DNA of 64,000 nt from Utricularia gibba (Eukaryota; Streptophyta; Magnoliopsida; Lamiales; Lentibulariaceae). Each line of letters opens with the position of its first letter. The first letter of the stretch is position 1. The position numbers and the translations under genes are program-made. Of the stretch, positions 36,268 to 48,263 are shown piece by piece. Location of the stretch: the NCBI GenBank assembly GCA_002189035.1, contig NEEC01000002.1:4177001-4241000 (forward strand), in the 5' to 3' direction. The notes below the pieces were generated by a model. That model had not been told where the DNA came from. It did no database searches and was given only the letters and a program-made list of their open reading frames with translations.

Positions 36268-37374
36268 AGAACAAAAAAACAGAAAGCTTGAAACCGTAAT
36301 TTAGATATTCGTTGTTATGATTGAACTAGGAGGAGGAGGGCATCGAATGTAAGACTGCATTTATCCATCTTCAACAAAAAAGAAATCAATTTATGAAGCC
36401 AAATGATGAATAAGTAAACTTTTTGATTGAATGAGGGCAGCAATAATTGACCCACGTGTCAAGTGGGAGGACCGGCCTTAACTTTGGAAGCCCGGTCCCG
36501 GATTCAGCACTGCATTAACGCAGAGTGTCAGTACCCAGTCTTGTTCTTTGTCGCTGGCTCAAAAAGTATGTTTGATTCTCCTCCATCATCCTCATCCCCA
36601 TGTGCTCCATCCATCCATCGCACGCCTCAATCTGATTGCTTCTTCACTAGTAAAAAGGAAAGGCTTATCAGTGCTGCTGCTGTGTGACCCTCCCTGTGTT
36701 CTCATCTGTCTGGGTAGGGTAGCTTAACCTTAACCCACCCCTCAAATCGGTTTTCAACAACGCACGCTTTGATAGCATCCGCTGTGAGCACTCACCAAAC
36801 CAGTAAGTGAATACAACTTGTTACTTGATCATATATCCCCAAATGGGACGCCCCAAGTTCCTCAACCTCCATCGCACGTGCAACAATGTCTTCCCTACCA
36901 AAAAGAAAGAGAAAATACCGATGCCCATGCCCATGCCCATGCCCTCTTCCTCTTATTTCTATATTATGTCATGTACCATCTAACGGTTAACATGTACAAA
37001 AAAAGTTTTTCTTTTTTGTAATTATGAGAAATATTAAAAAAGAGTTCGATCTGATCTGCTAGTGGGCCCACAGCAGCATATTTTATGCATTTAACTGTCC
37101 TATGCAATGCAATAATAACGGGCACGGGATGGCCTCTATTTGGTGCATGTGCACGTAACGTGAACACATTTATTTATGAGATTATCCATCCATACAACGC
37201 CAACACACACAAAGGTGATTTTGGTTCACCACATGGTTCTAACTAGTAGACGATTTTCATATTTTCACTGTATTTTTAGCATCCGGGAAATGTCGCTTCC
37301 ATTTCCCCTGGGGCTGGGCTTCTGCTAAAAATACGGTGAAAATTGAAATCGGACCCACAAACTGAAGGGGTAAA
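36268..37374. other. Intergenic; 3' flank of OVATE gene with G-box-like sites
   Basis: CCACGTGTCA near 36,453 and GCACGTGC near 36,872 are G-box or ABRE-like. Four ATGCCC units lie at 36,921-36,944. No coding region recognised. Confidence 0.4.
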
Positions 37375-37932
37375 CTAGAAGCCGCGTGCTACCCAGATCC
37401 CATGCATGCCGTGTGACGGGCTGCCGTACGACCCGGACCCGGACCCGGAGTGTGCCCCATTCCAGATCTCGGTGAAAGCTCGGACGATGGTGCCATGGTA
37501 GTAGGGTGAATTCAGCTGCAAGAAACAGTTGAGGAGCTCCTTCAGATCCTCTTTCGAGTAAATCTCCCTTTCCAGAATCATCTGGAGCATCGACTGCCTG
37601 AAATCGATGTACGGGTCATTCGACTCCTTCTCCACCGCCACGCTGGCGCCCCCGATTTTGCCGAATCCGTGGACGGTTCTCAGGCTGTGGACGTCGGTTT
37701 CCGTCTCCGAGCGCGGCGGCGTGTCGACGGTGGAGGAGAACGTGGTGGTGGTGGCGTTGTCCCAGGAGGTGGAGGATGTGTTGTAGTTGTGGGGTCGGCG
37801 GTGTCGGCGAGGCTCCGATTTCCCCCGCGGCCGTGGCTCAAACACCGCCAACTTTTTCGGTCGTCCGCAACTGGCGCCGCATCCGAAAGCCGCGGTGAGA
37901 GTGTCGAGAATGCAGTTCCTCTTGCCGGCCAT
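37375..37932 (-). CDS. OVATE family protein (transcriptional repressor)
   Basis: Single-exon gene of 185 residues. OVATE family proteins are plant-specific repressors that bind TALE homeodomain and TRM proteins and affect organ shape and secondary wall formation. Seen: a short basic N-terminus with a FGCGASCGRPKK segment (residues 16-27), a Ser/Thr-rich middle, and the OVATE domain at about residues 106-159. That domain contains DPYIDFRQSMLQMILE, EDLKELLNCFLQLNS and HGTIVRAFTEIW. A Gly/Ser-rich tail ends IWVARGF. The frame is open upstream to 38,064, but the ATG at 37,932-37,930 (MAGKRNCILDTL) matches the usual family start, so I chose it. The gene is distinctly GC-rich compared with its flanks. 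Confidence 0.93.
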   Translation of the reverse strand: MAGKRNCILDTLTAAFGCGASCGRPKKLAVFEPRPRGKSEPRRHRRPHNYNTSSTSWDNATTTTFSSTVDTPPRSETETDVHSLRTVHGFGKIGGASVAVEKESNDPYIDFRQSMLQMILEREIYSKEDLKELLNCFLQLNSPYYHGTIVRAFTEIWNGAHSGSGSGSYGSPSHGMHGIWVARGF

Positions 37933-38064
37933 TATGCCGCTCCGCCGGAAAACCAGAATCGGCGGCGAGTCACGAAGCCAACATGTGAGAGTTTGTTTAA
38001 TTGTCCCATTTAAATGCTTGAAGCGTTTGGGGTTGGGGTTGGGGTTGAACTTCCCTATTCCCAA

Positions 38065-38875
38065 TTCCCATCCCTTGGGCCCCGCTGTCCATCTGACAGT
38101 CTACAGTAACTACTACGACTTCCACTATTCCTTTTTATTTTTTTTAGCCCTCAACCTTTCCATAATTGAAACTTTACTCGTTTTTTTATTTAATATTTTT
38201 TTCACCTACCAACCTCAATTTTTAGAAAATTGCGAAGCTAGCTCTTCATTGAAGAGCCGTCCATATGATCCACATTTAAATTAGTCCCCACATTAATAGG
38301 AATTGATGTGAATAACTCATGGTTAGCTTTCTTTACATATGAGTGACTTGTATTCATCTCAACAAATACTAGTCAAGTTGATCATTTTTTTGCTTGAAAT
38401 AAGTCATACTTTTTCTTATTTTATTATAGGATTGATAAGACACATCTTACTAGTATTTGTATAATATAAAATTATTATGTTTGTTATAATTTAAAATTTG
38501 TGTGTGCAGTTTTTAATATTTTAATTAGTATTCAACTTATTTTGAATTTCATCAATAAAATTAAAGGGGCTTGTTCTATATGAATTATTGTAATGAATTC
38601 TAATTATCTTAGAATGAGAAATAGTTAAAAAGGAGAATGATAAGTTATTTTTAAAAATAAGTATAATTTATTTTTTAATCATGTTCTATACATTATAATA
38701 TAAATTCTATTTCTAATATCAAATTATTTAATTATTCATGTATTATATTTATATTATATGTATTAATTCAATAGACTAACTTAATTCTATTTATATTGTA
38801 AGTATTAATTCATAATAATATAATAATACATATTTAATAGACAATTGAAATACACAAAAGTTATGGATTACAATT
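38065..38875. other. OVATE upstream region, then very AT-rich spacer
   Basis: The first ~200 bases may hold the OVATE promoter. From 38,280 to 38,870 the DNA is nearly all A/T with no feature. Confidence 0.4.
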
Positions 38876-39570
38876 TTATCCATATCTTGATGAAAAATTG
38901 CACCTTTGATACGATGCCCACATTTTATTAAAAATCGAATTTCTTAATTCATCTGCTTGATTTCTTAATTTCTTAATTGACGTTTCATTTAGTCTTTCAT
39001 CAGCTTGATTTTTAGTGGTGGGAAGAAGAGGTTTTCTTTTATGGTAATCAAGTCTTTCACCATCAACATTTGTGGCAACTTGTCTCAAAAAGTTATGTAA
39101 CGCCATGATAGTAAAAACAATCTACACTTGTTTGTTGAAAGGAAAATTATGGGAGACATAGTTTACTATGTGAAAACTATTATTCAGATCCCAAAAGTTT
39201 TTTCAATAATATTTCGCAATGATGAATGTCATTAATTAAACAGCTCTTTTGTACTTTGAAATCACGTGAATGTTGAAAATCAGAAATATGATACTTTTGG
39301 TTGCAATATGGAGCCATGTATCGTACCGTATTTCGAAATCTTGAGTCCACAATGTAATATTTTTCTAACATAAAAACCAATAATGCAATTGTAGATTACC
39401 TATTGAACCCTAAAAGAGATCATTGAAAATTCTAGTAGGGGGGTTTAAAAAACTTAGAACGATCATCTCTTAAACAATCCCTTAATAGTTTACTGTTTTC
39501 TAATGGACCTTCGTACCATCTTTGGAGTTTTTTCCTATGCATTTGAATTAATCCCTGATGATGTCATAGT
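38876..39570 (-). mobile_element. PIF/Harbinger transposase (DDE_4) C-terminal remnant
   Basis: On the minus strand: YEGPLENSKLLRDCL (about 39,525-39,480); EKYYIVDSRFRNTVRYMAPY, NQKYHISDFQHSRDF and IHHCEILLKKLLG (39,380-39,180); then MALHNFLRQVATNVDG with a final NSIFNKMWASY (39,106-38,890). These correspond to the GWEGSxxDSxVL, KYYLxDxGYPN, YLxPYRxxRYHLxDF and LHNFIR segments of Harbinger nucleases. The first catalytic Asp region is not seen. Frameshifted, non-functional. Confidence 0.75.
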
Positions 39571-40949
39571 ATCTGAGAATATTTCCATCATCAAAACCTT
39601 GATTTGCTCTCGGTTTATCACCATCAGTCCTACACCCTGCACATCAACATAATTTTCACCAATTAAATTCATATTGGTATTCGAGTTCACCATTGTGGAT
39701 GTCTAGTCAATGATTTCTGTGGATTCTCAAGTAGGTCGATAGATCGGGCTCCATGGTGGATGCTAAAATGTTGTGATTAAAAATTGGTAATAGGTGACAA
39801 TTCGAATTTTAGGACTAAAACGGAATGTTTTGCTGATCCAAGTTGCTGATTTGTAAGATTATGGTTTTGATATTATTGAAAGTAAAAAAGTGAGATTTTT
39901 ACATAGAAACCACTAAGGGAAGTAAAGAAAGCTACAAGATTTGCAATGGATGCATAATGCATTTCTTTTGAATTGGGCTCTTATTTATAAGGAACCATGG
40001 CTCAGTGATTTCTAAGAAAAATTGCTACTTTCTATGCCTAATAAGACTGATTGGGTATTGTTTGTGGTTCAGTTGATAGATAGCTGCTTTATGTTCTAAA
40101 CACTTATGGGTTAGTGGGCTTTCACAATGTTTTCCGGTAGCTACAAACTGATAGTATCTCTTTTCTATCTCCTTCATGATTGTAGCAAATTTATTGAGGA
40201 CATCTGGACTGATTTATTGTCCATAGGTTGATATGTTGTTCCTATCTATTTAGCTGGTTTTGGCCCGAACACCGATTTACGTTCAATGGCTAATTTTCTT
40301 GAAGACTCCTTTCAATTTGCTAAACTTTTCAATTTATTATTCATACGGCTCTTCCGATTTTCCTATAAAATTCCATAATTTGGCATCTTCTTTTGTCTTT
40401 TTTCCATCTCCGTCCTGCATATTAATTTTCGACACTGTCATTTAGCCCCTTTTGATGTATTGAGATTAGTATGTGATGTGACCCTCTAATCTAAAGAGAT
40501 TAATAACACACGAATAAGAGGTGATTTTGAAGCTTAAAAAGAAACCCACCCAAGTCTACCCTTAAGAGAATGAATCTCTTGCAACTAGACTTTAAAAGAA
40601 AGAGAATTAGGAGCCACACTTCATAAGGAGAATGAATTAAAAGTAATAATCCTAGGATACCATAAGCTAAAAGCTTGATAAGTCAAGAGTGTTCAATCAC
40701 TTAAAGAAGAGAAAATTGCTCATAAGATACATGAAATGAACTAAAGATTCTTTAAAGAGTATATCTCTAGAATATTTATACTCTAGAATTGGGTTTTAAC
40801 ATTCCAAAGACCAAACTAAATAAAAAAAGAAAGACTAGCAAGTCAAATAACACATATGAAAGATGAAGAGATGTTTTGGGCTCAAAGATAGATTCAGCTT
40901 CAAGTAGTTGAACTCATTTAATGGTAAGACTTCAAGCCCATGGTTGATA
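39571..40949. other. Intergenic, possible decayed Harbinger N-terminal part
   Basis: No clear domain. Adjacent minus-strand frames may extend the transposase remnant, but this is not supported. Confidence 0.35.
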
Positions 40950-40954
40950 CCAAT

Positions 40955-42120
40955 TGATAAACGAAAAATTATGCAATGTCGTTAAAATACAAACTTATCC
41001 TATCAAATAAAATTTATAAACCTAATTCACATCAAATCATATGAAAAATATGAGCATAGTGGACTATGGTCGAATACAAGGAGCTAAGTGCTTGCTAGGT
41101 GAAAGTCAATGCATGCAATCAATGTCACGTTGATAGATTTGGTCTTAACTAAAACTAAGGCAGAGTTGCGATAAAATACAGTAAAGAAAAGTAATAAACT
41201 TCTGAACTCGATTGTTCCTGGAATGAAATGAGTGATGATTTGGAATTCCTAGGGGATGTATGTTTATCACTAAATACTTTCACACAAACCATAAATCAAA
41301 CAACTAATAAACAAAGTGTAGGTCTATCCAGACTTTTGTTTTCCCTTTAATCTTTGGTCTACCTCTAATTAGGGATGTTAAGATGTGTTTCATTACTCCC
41401 CCTCCTAGATATATCCTAGTTTGTTAATGAAGTGGTGTGATCTATGGTTAACAAGGTCAAATGATTGATTAGCACATTATAACCCTTTGGCTCCAAGGCA
41501 CCCATCTAAGCACTTAACCACTCATAACAAGGGAAAGGAAAATGTTTTCATAGCATATCCTAAGCAACATTCTGATCTCAAAGTTAAATAACAGTAGATA
41601 GTGCATAACATAAACAAAGAAGGTAAATGGTTCATGCAGTAAAATTAAAAGTAGTCTCAGCTAGAAACAATGTTTATCAAGAACAAAAGAAAATCTTCAA
41701 AGAGAAATTGGTTCTTATGGTTCGTTGTCCCCCTCCATCTTCTCCCAGAAAAATTTCTCCAAAAAGCTGTCATGTGATCCCAATGGGGGAGATATTTTTC
41801 TCTCTCCATCTTGTCCCCCTTTTCATCCAAAATCCTCTTTTTTCTCTTCCTTGGATTTGTGTATACTTCTTTTCAGACTTCTACCTCATCCTCTGCCACT
41901 ACACTATTCATATCCGGTTTTTTGGGATTTGTGTTGTTAACATGTGCTGCATTGCTCAAAGAAAACTATTAGAAGGTTGAGACTTAAATCAACTAAGACT
42001 AAAATGACACAATTACAGTACTATTCGCAAAACATAGAAATAGGCAATAAAGCTTAATTTTTGTAACAAAATATGAGTAATTTCCATGTACTCAATCACT
42101 AAAAAAAATATGTGTTATCG
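40955..42120 (+). mobile_element. LTR-A solo LTR (divergent subtype)
   Basis: 1,166 bp, begins TGATAAACGA and ends GTGTTATCG (one change from GTGTTATCA). Flanks CCAAT (40,950-40,954) and CCAAC (42,121-42,125) form a target duplication with one transition. It keeps the GGTCTACCTCTAATTA block but fewer GGTCTACC repeats than the 31,972 copy, and resembles the nested copy at 2,249. Confidence 0.82.
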
Positions 42121-42125
42121 CCAAC

Positions 42126-42979
42126 AGTATTAAGTAGATTTTTGAGTGTAGCTTCAACTATCTTGCTCCTATTCCTTGTCATTGATCATGATAGAATGAT
42201 CTTATTATCCAAAGTGTTCACTTGCACAACATCCTCATCATCTTCCTGAGGTTCATCAGCATGTGTGCTATATCGGTGGATTGAACAATCTGACTTTCAC
42301 TTTCACCTCGAACCGATTTTGTTTCGCATTTTCAATTTCGTCGATTTGAGAACAACCTTCATTTCGTAGTTAGCGCCCCTGATACCCATCATGATTGATG
42401 GTCGTCCTTTGTTTGGGTTGCCCCTCCTGTTGACTTTGGTGGACTATGTATGTTGTTCCATAAATTCCATTTGCGGTTCAACTTTTCGGCCCTTACTGAC
42501 ACTCTAATGTGGATTGAGAAGATGTGTATCATAGGCTTAACGAATGCACTATTCGAAATGAATCACACACCTTGATACTTTCAGACATGGCTCTAATGTG
42601 CTCTGGCATTCTCAATCATAGCCATAATAAATAGGCGATGGCCCAATTTCCTCTTTTCTCAAGCCGTTGATACTAAGTCCCCTTCTATTAATCATACTCC
42701 TTGGGGTTCCTCACAGATCCCGATTGCTTCTCATCTTGAATCATCTCACACTTCAACCCCCGAACCTTCTATTCTACCCTCAGCTTCCAAGAAAAAGAAG
42801 AGAGTTAAGAGTTGTGCCATCAAACCGACTTCCAAAAAGCAGAAAGATAGTTAAACCTATCTCTACTAGATTCCTCTATATTGAGCATTTAATCGACTAT
42901 TGATTTTGGTTTCCAACTGATGAAATGGCCAGATCACAAGCTCTCCAAGGTACTGCAAGGGCTCATTTGGCCGTTGCAA
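42126..42979. other. Unassigned spacer
   Basis: One frame near 42,690-42,850 gives a Ser/Pro/Lys-rich stretch of no known family. Confidence 0.35.
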
Positions 42980-43363
42980 TGTAGGAAGTCATTTGGTCTC
43001 CCTCTCTCCTCTTCTTTTTTCCAATGCAAGTATGGTTTTTGACACATGTACTATTCTTGTCTCTGATTTGTAGTCTACTATGGTGAAAGTTGTACTCATC
43101 ATCTCTCCCCTTGTGTTGCATGTCCTGCTAATTAATTACTGCATGAAATTCCTAGTCTACCCCTAGTTCTAAGACTTTACTACTAGACTTGAAGTCGTTA
43201 GTATATATGATAGACTAAATTAAAGAATTTAATCCACATTCACACAAAATTATAATTATCCCAAAACTTTAGCAAATACTTAAAAGAATATGATAAACAC
43301 TTAAATCATAATTAAAAATTATAATTTTTATATCCTAAAAATATTAAAATTTGTGTGTTATCG
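42980..43363 (+). repeat. LTR-A fragment, 3' end only
   Basis: Follows the last ~380 bases of the 31,972 copy (TGCATGAAATTC, GACTAAATTAAAGAATTTA, AAACACTTAAA) and ends GTGTTATCG at 43,363. The 5' two thirds is missing. Confidence 0.65.
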
Positions 43364-44444
43364 CATTTCAAATATTTTTTTAAAAAATTAAAGATGTTAT
43401 CATCATAGTCTTTTATTTGCAATGTTTGCAACTCGAAGACCTTTAAAAAAAAGAATTAAAGGTGCATCATAATAGCATGTTTGAAGTGTTTACATTTCTA
43501 ATATTTTTTTAAAAAAGGAATTAAAGATACAAATATCATAATATTGTATATATATCATTTGCATGTTAAATATACAATTCTCGTCAACTCATGATATAAG
43601 TTCATATGTCCAACTTGTTGACTCGTGACTCTGAAAAATTTTAGTTTTGGTCAAAACTTATCGTTTTGGTCTTGTGACTAAGCGAGTGCAAATTGATGCA
43701 ATAGGGCTAATTTAAATGTTCAAGTGCACACAGGGAACCAACTCATAGTTCATTTCTGGGGATTGGGCCTTGGCAATGCCCCTTTGGATTTTTTAATGGG
43801 CCTCTCTAGCGATTTTCTATTGAGCTTAAAGAAGGCATATAGCAGGTGCCAAGGTCCAATAGTATGTTGGTCTTATGCGCAGTGGGAGACAAACATTGTT
43901 ATGAATGAAATCCTTGTTATAGGTAATATTCCGTACAAGATTTCCAAGTAATTAACAATCATATTATATATAGTTATCAGCTTTAGGCAAATTAGGACTA
44001 GAATCTTGTAAATATATGTTTTGGCTTCTAAAAAATCATAAAATATCTTGAAAATCGCATTCGTTTCCATTTTAGTTTTAAAATTTACAATACAATTTTA
44101 AGTATAAAGTATTTTGAAATTAAAAAATAAGTTGTGACCATGAACGATTTGGGGTTGCTGGTGGGAATTGTGGAAGTTGGAGGAGCATTTGGCAATAAAC
44201 GCAAACTTTTATTTTGTTGTCGTGCTTCTCCCCCCTATGCTTCCCTCCACATCCAGTGGTATAAGAACCAAAATTCCCTCCTTTCCCTCGTTCGCTGCTC
44301 AACGCCCAGGTCCCCAAAGCGCCGCGCTCTGAATTCATCAGATCTCCAAATCCTCGTATCTCATCCCACTTTGAATTCATCCCCCCATTTCATCATCTAT
44401 GTCGGATTCTCCTTTCTGATAATTCTAGGCCGTTAAGATCCATA
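43364..44444. other. AT-rich spacer and E2F upstream region
   Basis: AT-rich to about 44,130, then a GC-richer stretch up to the E2F start that probably holds its promoter and 5' UTR. No TATA box is obvious. Confidence 0.4.
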
Positions 44445-47301
44445 ATGGCGGCAAAGCCGATGCGCGAGGCGGCGGCGACCCCTCCGGCTGCAGCTTCCAA
44501 AGGCAGCATCCCACGCCAGCAGCACACGCCGCCCGCTGGGATTAGGCGCCACCTTCCTTTTGCCTCGATGAGAGCGCCCTTTCCAAACGCCGATGACTAC
44601 CACAAGTTTCCTACTCCTCTGGGCGCCGCCTCCTTATCTGGCACCGGGGATCAGCTTGCGGACTCTATCGTCGTCAAGTCTCCTGTGAGTTATGAGTTTC
44701 ATTCCTCAACTTTTTTTTCAGCTATTGCCGTATTTACTTATGGGTTTGGTATCTTGATAGATGTTTATGATGATTTCACAATTGTGTTAGTCTCTGATCG
44801 TATGGAAACATTAACCGGCTATTCTTCATTCGGGTTTTGAGGTTCTTCTATAGACTTCTAGAGCGTGATTACTTCCCAGTTGTGTCAGTCGTTGAGATTT
44901 ATCATTGACGTCTGCCCATTCGCTGGCATTTCCCAAATGATGTCTCTAAGGTTCTGAAACGGAAGGCCAGGAATGGAAATATTGCAGTTGATTCTAGTGT
45001 CTGTACAAGTCCAGGACACAGTGATATGTCCAACTGTACACTGCGGACCCCCGTGTCTTGTAAAGGAGGAAGAGTGAAGACGACCATCAACAATAAGTAT
45101 GCACCGTCATCGTTGACACCAGGTTCCGATCGTATATTCTTTGCATGGGCTTATGGTATTACGTGCCAGTTTAAACATTAATATCACTATTTCAGTGGAG
45201 GAAGATTGTGCATGTTTTCTAAACTAGTTAATGTAAAATTTCTTGGAGCTCAATCTGTTGTTTCTCAACATTCTGCAGATGCTGCATCCCCTCAAACACC
45301 TGCTAGTGGCTGCCGCTATGATAGCTCTCTGAGTAATACCTTGCATTGCCATCTTGTGTAGCAAATTCAATGCTGTTCTATGCTGAGAGTTTTCATCTCT
45401 TTTCAGGTCTTTTAACTACAAAATTCATCTCCTTAGTAAAGCAGGCAGAGGATGGTGAGCTCGATCTAAATGTAGCCGCTGACACTTTGCAGGTGATTGA
45501 TTTAATTTTTTGGTGTTTTTTTTTGTCCCTCTGAGAAAACATTAACTATACCAATCCTGTGTTGCAGGTGCAGAAGAGGAGGATATATGACATAACAAAT
45601 GTCCTTGAGGGAATTGGTCTTATTGAAAAAACGCTGAAGAACAAAATTCAATGGAAGTAAGTCTTCATTGCCTGTGGCACTGCCTACGATAATGCATTTT
45701 ACAGTATATCATCAGTGTGTGTAGTGCATGCTAGAGATTAATGGAACTTTGTGGTTACTTTTTCAGAGGACTTGATCCATCTAGACCCGCAGGAGTGAAA
45801 ACTGATATCAATCGGTTGCAGGTATTCTGGAAATAAGTGTTTGTAACTTAAATTTTGGACTCACGAGTTTGTTACTGTTATTGTTGTTGTTCACTAGAAT
45901 TGTCTTCTGCTCTTAAGTTGAGTTAGTATGGTTGCTTTCTTATTCTTTTATCGGGCAGGTAGAATTTCAGAACCTTTCTATTGAAGAAAGAAGTCTGGAT
46001 GAGCGGATAAGGTCTATAGAGTAGTGAAATTCTTCCAACTCAACCCAGCTTTCCCTGGCATCCCTTGATGTTCATAAAACTGCAGGAACATGCAGGACAA
46101 GTTGCGAATCTTAAGTGAAGATGAGAAAAACCAGCAGTACGTTCTATTTTCTCACTTTTCATGCTACGGAATGCATAAGGTTAAGGAGTATTATATTTCA
46201 ATGTGGTTATTGACTCGGCCTGGTTCTTCTAGATGGCTTTTTGCAAATGAAGATGACATAAAGAGTCTTCCCTGCTTCCAGGTTCGCTTACTGATAATTT
46301 TTGGTATTCAGATGTGCTGTTCTTTGGGGATAGGATCTTGAATTCTTGATCACTGAATCTAACAGAACCAGACTCTTATAGCAATAAAAGCACCACATGG
46401 AACGACCCTGGAGGTTCCGGATCCTGATGAGGTAGATCTTGGTTGATCTATATTGTATGGTCACAGACTATATGCATTTCCAGATCATGCAATTAATTCT
46501 AGTTTTTCGTATTTTAGAGTGCAGATTACCAACATAGAAGATACCAAATTATACTTCGAAGTACTATGGGTCCCATTGATCTGTATCTTGTCAGGTCTTC
46601 CGTCATGCTCTTGTATTTCCTTCACTCCTTGTGTCAAACACTGCTCACCATGTACTTGGAAAATCCCAATTCAGTGAATTCAAGAAGGTTGAAGATACGG
46701 ATAAATTTTACCAACCGGCAGACCTTCCCCTTCCCTCATGTTCTACATCGAATGCGGTTTCTGTAGTGCCTCCTCAGGTGCAATCACCAACATGGAAAGA
46801 CCCACAACACAATACATTGGATTCGCCTCAAGAATGTGCTGGTGGCATGACACGGATCATCCCATCGAATCTTGATGTGAGCAGCCATTTCCTCTTCATT
46901 TTTGAAGAACTTAACGATATTGCTGCAGTGTTTTCATCAGAAAATGTGTAACTCAAAACTCACAAAATGGCTTCTCTTGTCATGCCCAGAACGACACAGA
47001 CTACTGGTTTTCATCAGATGCTGATTTCAGCACAACCGACCTGTGGAACATGGATGGTAACTCACTGTTCATGCACCTTCTGTTTCGGGCTTATTCCGTA
47101 ACGGTTTCTTTCGTTGGAGATTTTGTTATATTGTATGCGGAGTCTAAGTTGTGAGTGGAATTTGGGACTCGTAATACTGCAGATGGCGGTGTTCCACTTT
47201 GGAATAACGCAGACCTCCTCCATGGCCTGGAAGAAATGCAGCACGTTCAGCCTTCCAGCGTCGAGGATCCGCCTGCCGCCGCCGATGTTCCGAGCAGATG
47301 A
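44445..47301 (+). CDS. E2F: E2F transcription factor (E2FA/E2FB type), 14 exons
   Basis: Activator-type plant E2F. With a DP partner it binds E2F sites in S-phase genes and is held by RBR. Exons by GT-AG: 44445-44684, 44951-45122, 45279-45332, 45407-45492, 45568-45656, 45767-45821, 45959-46011, 46086-46136, 46233-46281, 46366-46431, 46518-46594, 46675-46876, 46990-47056, 47183-47301. They join in frame to 459 residues, close to the ~470-485 of Arabidopsis E2FA/E2FB. Seen: [15 protein letters not shown] near the N-terminus, basic LKRKAR (82-87), winged-helix domain about 148-215 with [18 protein letters not shown], dimerisation helix about 230-270, marked box with [14 protein letters not shown] and [12 protein letters not shown] (290-330), and C-terminal RBR-binding motif [16 protein letters not shown] (402-417). 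All parts are present; likely functional. Confidence 0.95.
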
Positions 47302-48051
47302 GGTGACGGAACCTCCCTTCCTTTTCAGTAATCAGCAGGCAGCTTAATGCTTCCTCTCCTGGGGCGGGGTTACTGCACTCTACACTATCCAGCCGATCAA
47401 CTCGGGATAGGATATTCAAGCAAAGGATTACTAGTCTTGAACCAATAAACACCCCTGATTCTTATAATTCAATGCTACTACTCATAATCACACTTCTTGA
47501 GTTAGTGTTTTAGATATTCAAGTGTTGAATTATTTTGGTACATTGCTAATTTTCTGTTTTTTAAATTCTTTAAAAAAGGGCGGGTTTATTTATTCCATCC
47601 GGATAAGCCCTTGAAAATATCCCTACCGAACAAAGGGAATTGCAATTCCAAGATATTTTAGTTATTTCTATTTTCTTATCTAGTGGATATTCCGAGTGAT
47701 ATTATCCCTACAAATAGAATAAGATGCGGCCTAATTTCTACTTTGGCCCCAAGAATCAGCGGGAATTATGAAACTGCCCGTATAATCAAATCAATTATCA
47801 TTACTTCCATGCCACTTCTCTCGCTTCTGCAGTTGTACGCTTTCTCATTCCTTCGTCTTGTCCATCACGGACGAAGTCACATCTTGCGGTTATCGGGCTA
47901 CCTCCACTGAGATCTCACGGGAGGTATATGTGTCTTCCTCCTCCATGTTCTTCCATATTCACGCATGTCGGAAAGGGGAAATGATTATGCGAATGCGGTG
48001 TCGAGTTCTTCCATCGTCATTTGCTTCTTTTTGTGATGATTGTGGCGTCGC
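47302..48051. other. E2F 3' UTR and sucrose-phosphatase promoter/leader
   Basis: About 960 bases separate the E2F stop and the next start codon. The right end of this stretch (to 48,051) is probably the leader exon of the phosphatase gene, ending at a CGC/GTAAGT donor. Confidence 0.45.
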
Positions 48052-48237
48052 GTAAGTTTCATTCTATGTGAATATCCTCATCGGATGATTGTGTAGCGTG
48101 AGTCTTAGCTAATCCGTCTTTAATTGGTGAGATTCGAGCCTGTTTCGGCGTTTGGATGGAATTTTTGTCATCTTTGCTAAAAATTAGGAGACGCGTCTTT
48201 TGTTTTGACCGTTTTCATGTACGTATCTTGTGAGCAG
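48052..48237 (+). other. Probable 5'-leader intron of sucrose-phosphatase gene
   Basis: Donor GTAAGT at 48,052 and acceptor GAGCAG ending at 48,237, 26 bases before the ATG. Inferred from splice-site quality only. Confidence 0.45.
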
Positions 48238-48263
48238 AGTGTCCTTACCTAGAGAAAAAAACT

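Noticed and set aside
37669-38284. Long plus-strand frames over the OVATE gene
   Set aside because: They are antisense shadows of the GC-rich OVATE coding exon.
45093-45104. Alternative donor AA/GTATGC in E2F exon 2
   Set aside because: Using it puts exon 3 out of frame with an early stop, whereas the donor at 45,122/45,123 keeps the family sequence in frame.
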